A stretch of 6,794 nt of DNA from Alphaproteobacteria bacterium (lineage in GTDB: Bacteria > Pseudomonadota > Alphaproteobacteria > UBA6615), in contig JAEPNS010000185.1 in assembly GCA_017643325.1 (NCBI GenBank), forward strand, positions 1-6,794. Reading direction: 5' to 3'. This document shows positions 1 to 5,714 of this stretch, piece after piece. Made by a program: the position numbers and the translations under genes. The first letter of the stretch is position 1. Each line of letters opens with the position of its first letter. The notes under the pieces are model-generated. The model made no database searches. It saw nothing but the letters and a program-made list of their open reading frames with translations, and was not told where the DNA came from.

Positions 1-1
1 C

Positions 2-109
2 GTCTTCCACTGCTACCCCTCGCACACGCCGACCGACTTCGCGCGCTATGCCCGCGACGGCGTGGCCAAGACCGTACCCTACCCCAAAGACCCGGCGGAG
101 GACTTCTGA
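2..109 (+). CDS. C-terminal 35 residues of an unidentified protein (5' truncated)
   Basis: An open frame enters from the left edge and ends in a TGA at 107-109 whose last base is the first base of the next gene's ATG. It encodes 35 residues beginning VFHCYPSHTPTDFARY and ending PYPKDPAEDF. The fragment is soluble-looking, with no membrane segment, and has a Cys-His-rich start (HCYPSH). The one-base stop/start overlap and shared codon style show it is the end of a real gene in the same operon as the methyltransferase. I do not recognise the family from this tail. By position it would be a glycan-locus protein such as a transferase or sugar-modifying enzyme, but that is only context. Confidence 0.6.
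   Translation, partial: VFHCYPSHTPTDFARYARDGVAKTVPYPKDPAEDF
97..102 (+). promoter_or_regulatory. Shine-Dalgarno site for the methyltransferase
   Basis: GGAGGA lies six bases upstream of the ATG at 109, inside the end of the preceding frame. This good match and spacing fix the start at 109 and indicate that translation can begin there independently of the stop/start overlap. Confidence 0.7.
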
Positions 110-888
110 TGAGCTTCGCCGGTCAGCTTTACCGCGCGGTGTTTCAGCCGACGGTTCCGCAGTGTCCGCCGCGGCCATGGCGGACCTTCCTGCGCCTGCC
201 GGTCGTATTCGACCTGGTGTCGCTGGCCCTGCAGCTGCGCGACATCGGCCGCCTGTCGCGCCTGAAGCAGGACTATGTGGTCGAGGACAGCCACCATCGC
301 GATGTGCACGACTACAACGCGGGAGTCGCGCAGGCGAAGAAGATCACGACCACACGCCGGTCGGAGGAGATATACGAGATCCTGGCGACACCGCCACGCG
401 ACCTGCGCGAGGAGAAACTCCTGATCGTCGGACCGAGAAACGTCGTCGAACTCTACCTCGCCTGGCTGCACGGCTACCGGTGGCGGAACATCCAGGCCAT
501 CGATCTTTACTCGATGAACCCCAAGATCCGGCCAATGAACATGGAGGCGATGGAGTTCGCGGATGCGAGCTTCGATGCCCTGACCATGTCCGCCACGCTC
601 GCCTATGCCGAGGATTTCGCACGAGCCATCGGCGAGGTCGCACGCGTGCTCAAGCCGGGCGGGCGCTTTGTGTTCGGCCATCCCTACGATCCGGGCTCGC
701 CGGAATGGCCGGGGAACCTGGTGCGCGGCAGTGAGATCCGCAAGATGCTCAACGACGCCGGAATGGAAATCTATTTCCACACGGCGCTGGACAAGACCAA
801 CTCCGCCGGCAATGTCCAGACCACCCATCGGTTCGGGGCTGTGAAGATCGACGGCCTGCCGGACCTTCTCGATCGCGTCGAGGCGTGA
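109..888 (+). CDS. Class I SAM-dependent methyltransferase (Methyltransf_11-like)
   Basis: A 259-residue cytosolic protein predicted to transfer a methyl group from S-adenosylmethionine. The Rossmann-type methyltransferase core runs from about residue 100 to 195. Motif I is LLIVGPRNVVEL (104-115), a variant of the glycine loop with GPRN where GxG is usual. Motif II has the acidic D132 in AIDLY. The ADASFDALT stretch (151-159) matches the usual post-II segment, and VLKPGGRFVF (180-189) is the typical motif III strand after the KPGG turn. The N-terminal ~95 residues are a helical extension I cannot assign; no signal peptide or clear membrane segment is seen. The start is set by a strong ribosome binding site. 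Placed before an exporter and nonulosonate genes, it may O- or N-methylate a glycan sugar, but the substrate is inferred from context only. The family also includes lipid and small-molecule methylases. Confidence 0.82.
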   Translation: MSFAGQLYRAVFQPTVPQCPPRPWRTFLRLPVVFDLVSLALQLRDIGRLSRLKQDYVVEDSHHRDVHDYNAGVAQAKKITTTRRSEEIYEILATPPRDLREEKLLIVGPRNVVELYLAWLHGYRWRNIQAIDLYSMNPKIRPMNMEAMEFADASFDALTMSATLAYAEDFARAIGEVARVLKPGGRFVFGHPYDPGSPEWPGNLVRGSEIRKMLNDAGMEIYFHTALDKTNSAGNVQTTHRFGAVKIDGLPDLLDRVEA

Positions 889-892
889 CCCG

Positions 893-2770
893 GTGAGCGA
901 GACCGGCTTCCCGGCAAACGGACGCGATGGCTCCCTCACGACCCTGGCCCGAATGGTCGTGGGCGGCTGGAGGCTGCTCCGGCCCGGCGAGCGCAGCGCG
1001 GCAGCGGGGATTGGCTTCGCCTCGCTGCTTGCATCGACCGGCGAGCTCGCCGCGCTTTCGACCACCGTGCCGTTCGTCGGACTGCTCATCGATCCGACGT
1101 CGCTCGACCGCTACCCGATGATCCAGGACATGCTTGTGGCGCTGGACCTGCCGACCGGCCGAAGTGCGCTGCCCGCGCTGGGGGCCGGGGTGATCGCCTG
1201 CCTGCTGCTGGCGTTCCTGTTCCGCATGGGCGTGCATATCCTGGTCGAGCGTTTCTCCATGCGGTTCACCAACCGGCTGATGCGCGACACCATGCGCGGC
1301 TGCCTCGGGGCGCCCTACAGCTGGCTGCGCGGGCAGAACGGCGCGAAGCTGGCGCAGCGGCTTGTCACCGACGCGGCGACGGTCGGCCAGGCGCTCTACC
1401 CTGTCGTCCTCGAAATCCTGTACGGCGCCTTCATCCTGGCACTCGGGATCGTCGCGATTGTCCTGACGTCACCCTGGCAGGCCATCGCCGTGATCTTCGG
1501 GCTCGCGGTCGTCGCCGGCGCGGTCCTGTCGCTGCTCAACCCCCTCGCCGCCCGCTACGCCGCGACCCAGCGCGAAATGGTCATCACGGGCAACCAGCGC
1601 GCGGTGGAGACCTTCTCCGGCCGGAAACTCGTCAAGGCCTCGCGCGCCGAAGCCTTCTTCGCAGGCCGCTACATCGAAGTCTTCGAGCGCGGAAACACGG
1701 CGCGGATGAAGCTCAATATCGTCAACAAGGCGATCCCGTCGGGCGTCCTGCTGATCGGACAGGTCGGCCTCCTCGCGCTCGCGCTCGTCATCTCGGGCCT
1801 GCCGACCGCGACGGTGGTGGCACAGCTCACCTTCGTTCTGCTCGTGATGGCGCGCGTTCTTCCCGCCGTGTCTTCGATGACCGGCTCGATCAACAAGCTG
1901 ATCAAGACAGTGCCGTCCTACCGGGGCTACATGGACCTTCGGGCAGAGATCGGTCCGTGGATGGCCGACCCCGGGATCCAGGAAACCGGCCGTGCCCCGG
2001 CATGGATAACGCTCACGCTCGACCGGGTCGCGTTCTCCTACCCCGGCGCCGACGATGCCCAGATCGAGGACCTGAGCCTGACCCTGTCGCGCGGCCGGCT
2101 GTACGGACTGGCCGGCCCGTCGGGCGCGGGCAAGAGCACGGCGATCGACCTGATTCTCGGCCTGCTGGAACCGGAGCGCGGCACGGTCGCGATCGACGGC
2201 GTGCCGCTGCAAGCCGAAGCGCGGCCGGCCTGGTTGGCTGCGATCGGCTACGTCCCGCAGGAGCCCTACATCATGGACGACACGCTTCGGCGCAATGTCG
2301 CCTTTGGCATCGACGACCGGAAGATCGACGACGGCGCGATCTGGGCGGCGCTCGAACAGGCGCAGATTGCGGATATTGTGCGTTCCTGGCCTGACGGCCT
2401 GGACACCGTTCTGGGAGACGCGGGATCCCGGCTCTCAGGAGGCCAGAGGCAGCGTGTCGCGATCGCCCGCGCGCTCTATCGCGGCGCAACGCTCCTGGTG
2501 CTCGACGAGGCGACCAACGCGCTCGACACCGTCACGGAAGAGTCGGTCAACGCGACCGTCCGTGACATCCCCGGCATCACGGCGATTATCGTCGCGCATC
2601 GCCTCTCCGCCCTGAGAAGCTGTGACGAGATTTTCCTGCTGGAGGACGGGCAGCTCATCGGTGCGGGCGACTATGACGCCCTGACCCGGGCGAGTCCGCT
2701 CTTCCGACAGCTCGCGCAGGAGCAGGACCCGGCCGAGACCGCACCCCGTCAGGCAGGAGGGCAGGCATGA
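893..2770 (+). CDS. ABC transporter half-molecule, permease fused to ATPase (MsbA/PglK-type exporter, candidate glycolipid flippase)
   Basis: A 625-residue inner-membrane protein expected to work as a homodimer, using ATP to move a lipid or lipid-linked glycan across the membrane. About six hydrophobic segments lie near residues 38-66, 92-113, 165-190, 193-212, 280-300 and 305-325. The nucleotide-binding domain (about 370-610) has every key element: A-loop Y383, Walker A GPSGAGKS (408-415), Q-loop Q456, signature LSGGQ (514-518), Walker B LLVLDE (534-539, catalytic E539) and switch H569. It therefore looks fully active. The GTG start at 893 sits four bases after the methyltransferase stop, with GAGG at 880-883; a downstream ATG at residue 21 is a less likely alternative. 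The stop overlaps the neuB start as ATGA. The domain order and the lack of a binding-protein partner mark an exporter. Among exporters, the neighbouring sugar genes favour a PglK-like flippase over a drug or peptide exporter, but the cargo is not shown by sequence. Confidence 0.9.
   Translation: MSETGFPANGRDGSLTTLARMVVGGWRLLRPGERSAAAGIGFASLLASTGELAALSTTVPFVGLLIDPTSLDRYPMIQDMLVALDLPTGRSALPALGAGVIACLLLAFLFRMGVHILVERFSMRFTNRLMRDTMRGCLGAPYSWLRGQNGAKLAQRLVTDAATVGQALYPVVLEILYGAFILALGIVAIVLTSPWQAIAVIFGLAVVAGAVLSLLNPLAARYAATQREMVITGNQRAVETFSGRKLVKASRAEAFFAGRYIEVFERGNTARMKLNIVNKAIPSGVLLIGQVGLLALALVISGLPTATVVAQLTFVLLVMARVLPAVSSMTGSINKLIKTVPSYRGYMDLRAEIGPWMADPGIQETGRAPAWITLTLDRVAFSYPGADDAQIEDLSLTLSRGRLYGLAGPSGAGKSTAIDLILGLLEPERGTVAIDGVPLQAEARPAWLAAIGYVPQEPYIMDDTLRRNVAFGIDDRKIDDGAIWAALEQAQIADIVRSWPDGLDTVLGDAGSRLSGGQRQRVAIARALYRGATLLVLDEATNALDTVTEESVNATVRDIPGITAIIVAHRLSALRSCDEIFLLEDGQLIGAGDYDALTRASPLFRQLAQEQDPAETAPRQAGGQA
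2755..2760 (+). promoter_or_regulatory. Strong Shine-Dalgarno site for neuB
   Basis: AGGAGG, a full match to the ribosomal anti-SD core, lies six bases before the ATG at 2767 and inside the last codons of the ABC transporter gene. It is the best ribosome binding site in the window. Together with the ATGA overlap it suggests efficient, coupled translation of neuB. Confidence 0.75.
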
Positions 2771-3789
2771 CGTTCAAATCGGCTTTCCGGATCGGCAACC
2801 GCGACGTCGGCGAGGGCGCCCCCGCGCTGATCATCGCCGAGGCCGGAGTCGGACATTTCGGCGATATGGCGCTCGCACGGGACCTCGTGGACCTGGCCGC
2901 GGATTCCGGCGCCGACGTCTTCAAGACCCAGTTCTTCGATGTCGACGCCCTGATCGCAAAGCGTGCACCGGACTGGCGGGACCGGTTGCGACCGCGCAAC
3001 CTGACCCTCGACGAGGCTCACGAAGTGAAGGAACGCTGCGATTCCCGAGGCATCCTGTTCATGTCGACGGCCCACGACGAGACGCGCATATCGTGGCTCG
3101 AGGAGCTGGACGTCCCCGCGATCAAGGTCGGCTCCGGGGAGCGGTCGAACCCGCGTTTCCTGACGAAGCTCGCGGAGCTCGGAAAACCGATGGTCGTCTC
3201 CACCGGCATGTATGGCGAGGAGGACGTGCGCGAGGCGCTCGACGCGTGCGCGGCCGGCGGGTGTTCGGAGGTGGCGCTGCTCCATTGCGTCACGAGCTAT
3301 CCGACCCCGCCCGACGAGGTGAACCTCGCTGCCATTGACAGGATGGCGGAACTGTTCGAAGGGCCGGTCGGCTACTCGGACCATACCGCCGACGGCCTCG
3401 CGGTGCTGGCCGCCGTCGCGCGCGGCGCGGAAGTCATCGAAAAGCACATTACCGTGCTGCGCGACGTGCCGAACGCCCAGGACTGGAAGGTCTCTGCCGG
3501 CCCTGAGAACTTCGCCGACCTCGTCGCCGATATCCGGCGCACCGAATCGCTGATCGGGCACGGCCGCAAGGAACCGGCCCCCTGTGAGGAAGCGGGCATG
3601 GCCTGGGCCCTCAAGTCGCTGGTCGCCGCCCGCGACCTTCCGGCCGGCCATGTCGTCACCGAAGACGACGTGCTGGCCAAGCGGCCGGGCGACGCCATCC
3701 TGGCCAACCGCTACGACGACGTCCTGGGGAAAACCCTGACCGCCGCCATCGGCGCGGACGATCCGTTCCGGCCCGAGGATCTCGACTGA
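2767..3789 (+). CDS. neuB: NeuB-family nonulosonic acid synthase (sialic/legionaminic-type)
   Basis: A 340-residue cytosolic enzyme expected to condense phosphoenolpyruvate with a ManNAc-type sugar to give a nine-carbon nonulosonic acid. The N-terminal TIM barrel covers about 15-265, and the C-terminal antifreeze-like SAF domain about 282-338. Length is normal (family about 335-360). By alignment from memory to Neisseria meningitidis NeuB, these residues are kept: E25, K53 and Q55, E125 (Nm E134), metal ligands H206 and H227 (Nm H215/H236, same 21-residue spacing), and SAF-domain R306 in KRPG (Nm R314). Other family motifs present are GSGERSN (122-128), STGM (145-148), HCVTSYPTPP (173-182) and GYSDHT (202-207). 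Oddities: the usual IGxNHxGD loop reads AGVGHFGD (26-33), STPFD reads STAHD (100-104), and the DHxxS segment reads DWKVS (239-243). The enzyme should be active, but its acceptor sugar (ManNAc, 2,4-diacetamido-mannose or other) is not settled. A pseudaminate synthase (PseI) is less likely because the neighbour is a NeuC-type epimerase. Confidence 0.9.
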   Translation: MTFKSAFRIGNRDVGEGAPALIIAEAGVGHFGDMALARDLVDLAADSGADVFKTQFFDVDALIAKRAPDWRDRLRPRNLTLDEAHEVKERCDSRGILFMSTAHDETRISWLEELDVPAIKVGSGERSNPRFLTKLAELGKPMVVSTGMYGEEDVREALDACAAGGCSEVALLHCVTSYPTPPDEVNLAAIDRMAELFEGPVGYSDHTADGLAVLAAVARGAEVIEKHITVLRDVPNAQDWKVSAGPENFADLVADIRRTESLIGHGRKEPAPCEEAGMAWALKSLVAARDLPAGHVVTEDDVLAKRPGDAILANRYDDVLGKTLTAAIGADDPFRPEDLD

Positions 3790-3796
3790 ACGGCGC

Positions 3797-4951
3797 ATGA
3801 CCCGACGCGTCTGCATTCCCCTGACGACCCGCGGCAACTACGCGAAGATGAAGACCGCGATGGCGGCGCTCGCCGGACGTGACGATGCTGTCCTCCAACC
3901 CGTTGTCGGCGGCCCCCTGCTCGACCCCGCCTACGGCGACTACGGCAGCTTGCTGGAGCGTGACGGGTTCACGGTCGCGGACCGGATCGACTACCTCGAT
4001 GCGGCGACCGACCTGGCCGGGATGACCCGGTCTGCCGGCGCCTGCCTGCTCGCAATGCAGGAAGCGATCGGGCGGCTCGAGCCGGACTGGGTCGTGATCG
4101 TCGCCGACCGCTACGAGGCGCTGGCGCTGGCCCAGGCCGCGCTCTGCATGAACGTACGCATCGCCCATCTCGAAGGCGGCGAGGTCTCGGGCTCCATCGA
4201 CGAGCGGATCCGTCACGCCATTACCAAGCTCGCGCACCTGCATCTCCCGGCCAACGCCGAGGCCGCGGCGCGGATCGCGCGCATGGGAGAGGCGGAGGGT
4301 GCGATTGTCACCGTCGGGACTCCGAGCCTCGACCTCATTTCGGCGCTCGACCTCGCCGACACATCCGGGACGGAAGCGTTCGTGCGGGACAAGGGGATCG
4401 GCGCGGACATCGACATCGCGCGGCCGTTTCTGCTGGTCTCGTTCCACCCTGTCGTCACCGAATACGGGGCGGCGCGCAAACAGTACGAACAACTGGCCAA
4501 CGTGGTGCACAGCGTCGGCTTGCCAACGGTCTGGATTCTCCCGAACCTCGATGCCGGCGCCGGCGTCGCAACGGATATCGTGGATGCGCTTATCGGCGAC
4601 GCGGGCGCGCCCCCCGTTGTGCGCCTCGGAAGCGTGCCGATCGAGCATTACGCCGTGTTGCTCGCGAACACCGCCTGCCTGGTCGGCAACACATCGAGCG
4701 GCCTGCGCGAAGGCGCGTTCATCGGAACGCCGGCGGTCAATATCGGCAACCGGCAGCAGGGCCGGACGCGCGGCGAAAATGTGTGCGACGTCGGCCATGA
4801 GACCGACGCCATCCAGTCGGCCGTGGAGGCCCAAATCGGACACGGAATGTACGCGCGCAACATGCTGTACGGCGACGGCCACTCGGGCCGGAAGATTGCG
4901 GACGCCCTGATGACCGCCTGGCCCCCGATCGACAAGACAATTTGCTACTGA
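3797..4951 (+). CDS. neuC: NeuC/LegG-family hydrolysing UDP-N-acetylhexosamine 2-epimerase
   Basis: A 384-residue cytosolic enzyme with the GT-B-like fold of the WecB/NeuC family. It is expected to epimerise C2 of a UDP-HexNAc and release UDP, giving the ManNAc-type substrate for the synthase. Visible family motifs are an N-terminal TTRGNYAKMK (10-19), ADRYEAL (103-109, D104/R105/E107), AHLEGGE (123-129), SIDERIRHAITKLAHLH (133-149), SFHPVVTE (215-222, H217), VGNTSSGLREGAF (296-308) and a C-terminal LYGDGHSGRKIADAL (357-371). These make the assignment firm. Two motifs depart from the common form: the start usually reads TGxRAxYG, and the HxGGE loop usually has His or Gly where Glu126 stands. 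The gene begins seven bases after the neuB stop with no good ribosome binding site (nearest GAGG 18 bases away), so it probably relies on translational coupling. NeuC (UDP-GlcNAc) and LegG (UDP-diacetylbacillosamine) cannot be separated here; no bacillosamine genes are in view. Confidence 0.88.
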   Translation: MTRRVCIPLTTRGNYAKMKTAMAALAGRDDAVLQPVVGGPLLDPAYGDYGSLLERDGFTVADRIDYLDAATDLAGMTRSAGACLLAMQEAIGRLEPDWVVIVADRYEALALAQAALCMNVRIAHLEGGEVSGSIDERIRHAITKLAHLHLPANAEAAARIARMGEAEGAIVTVGTPSLDLISALDLADTSGTEAFVRDKGIGADIDIARPFLLVSFHPVVTEYGAARKQYEQLANVVHSVGLPTVWILPNLDAGAGVATDIVDALIGDAGAPPVVRLGSVPIEHYAVLLANTACLVGNTSSGLREGAFIGTPAVNIGNRQQGRTRGENVCDVGHETDAIQSAVEAQIGHGMYARNMLYGDGHSGRKIADALMTAWPPIDKTICY

Positions 4952-4952
4952 G

Positions 4953-5651
4953 ATGACCGTTCTTGCACTGATCCCGGCGCGCGCGGGCTCCAAAGGCGTT
5001 CCCGGGAAGAATCTGCGGGCTGTCGGCGGACGGTCGCTCGTCGCGCGTGCGGTGGAGACCGCGCGGGCGTCCGGCGTCTGCGATCATGTGCTGGTCTCGA
5101 CCGAGGACGACGCGATCGCCGCCGAGGCACGACGCGCAGGGGCGGAGGTGCCGTTCCTGCGCCCGGCGCACCTCGCCGGGGACGAGACCGCCATGCCGCC
5201 GGTGATCGAGCACGCCGTGACGGCATTCGAGGCGCATCTCGGACACGCCGTCGGCACGCTCGTGTTCCTGGAAGCGACCGTGCCGTTCAGGACCCCGCAA
5301 CAGATTGCGGAGGCGGTCGCGCGGTTCGACAAGGGCGACGTGCGCTCGGTCGTGACGGTCTGCCCGCTCGAACGCAAGCCTGAGAACATCCTCGAGAAGC
5401 ACCCCGACGGCACGGTGACGCGCTATGTCCGCGAGCCGCGCAACGTCTTCGCCCGGCGGCAGGATATGGACCATATCTGCCGGGTGTCGAGCGGCGCCTA
5501 CGTCGTCGGCCGCGAGGACTGGATGGCGACACGGCAGCTCATCCTGGAACCGGTCGGGTTCGTCGATATGGAGTCCCACCAGTCGATCAATATCGACAGC
5601 GAGCTCGATCTGATGCTTGCCGAACTCGTGGCAGAGCGCTACGGCATCTGA
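4953..5651 (+). CDS. neuA: NeuA-family CMP-nonulosonic acid cytidylyltransferase
   Basis: A 232-residue cytosolic enzyme expected to activate the nonulosonic acid with CTP, giving the CMP-sugar donor and pyrophosphate. The nucleotide-binding N-terminus reads LIPARAGSKGVPGKN (6-20) with R10, K14 and K19. It continues with VLVSTEDDAI (47-55), AEVPFLRP (64-71) and LAGDET (74-79), all standard for the family. The C-terminal segment ESHQSINIDSELDLMLAE (207-224) is the metal-binding and dimer region. Length is usual for the single-domain form (about 220-235), with no extra hydrolase or NeuD domain. Oddities: the LQPTSPLR motif reads LEATVPFR (106-113), so the usual Gln is E107, and the usual DID of the metal site is NID (213-215). 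Some legionaminate-type enzymes may share NID, so this is not proof of inactivity. The start is one base after the neuC stop and lacks a clear ribosome binding site, implying coupled translation. Confidence 0.9.
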   Translation: MTVLALIPARAGSKGVPGKNLRAVGGRSLVARAVETARASGVCDHVLVSTEDDAIAAEARRAGAEVPFLRPAHLAGDETAMPPVIEHAVTAFEAHLGHAVGTLVFLEATVPFRTPQQIAEAVARFDKGDVRSVVTVCPLERKPENILEKHPDGTVTRYVREPRNVFARRQDMDHICRVSSGAYVVGREDWMATRQLILEPVGFVDMESHQSINIDSELDLMLAELVAERYGI

Positions 5652-5714
5652 ACACGGCGCGGCGGCACATCCACACCACATACGAACGAACAAGCAAGCA
5701 AGAGGCACTTCACC
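5652..5714 (+). promoter_or_regulatory. 63-base leader before sqdB with ribosome binding site
   Basis: This is the only intergenic space over seven bases in the window. No stem followed by a T-run, and no convincing -35/-10 pair, is visible. Its second half is A-rich and short of T. AGAGG at 5701-5705, nine bases before the ATG at 5715, is a plausible ribosome binding site. The gap could hold a non-consensus promoter or an unstructured leader giving sqdB its own translation rate. I cannot tell whether it is transcribed from upstream. Confidence 0.4.
5682..5702 (+). repeat. Short tetranucleotide repeat in the sqdB leader
   Basis: The sequence reads as two ACGA units (5682-5689) followed, after a one-base shift, by three CAAG units (5691-5702), ending at the sqdB ribosome binding site. 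It contains no T and stands out against the GC-rich surroundings. The repeat count is low, so its significance is uncertain. Confidence 0.45.

Noticed and set aside
48..734. Plus-strand open frame of 228 codons overlapping the methyltransferase in another frame
   Set aside because: The product is dominated by Arg, Pro and Ala, as expected for an out-of-frame reading of GC-rich DNA, and shows no domain.
79..1089. Minus-strand open frame of 336 codons opposite the methyltransferase
   Set aside because: The plus-strand methyltransferase has clear motifs and a ribosome binding site, whereas this frame has neither.
2767..3789. Reading the synthase as pseudaminate synthase (PseI)
   Set aside because: The pseudaminate route uses PseB, PseC, PseH and PseG rather than a NeuC-type hydrolysing epimerase, which is the immediate neighbour here.
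2749..3837. Minus-strand open frame of 362 codons opposite neuB
   Set aside because: It mirrors neuB almost exactly, its composition is typical of antisense translation, and neuB's catalytic residues are all intact on the plus strand.
3656..4993. Minus-strand open frame of 445 codons opposite neuC
   Set aside because: It is a GC-driven shadow of neuC, with no recognisable domain and no ribosome binding site or operon context on that strand.
5652..5680. Possible terminator between neuA and sqdB
   Set aside because: The GC-rich part has no convincing inverted repeat, and no T-run follows.
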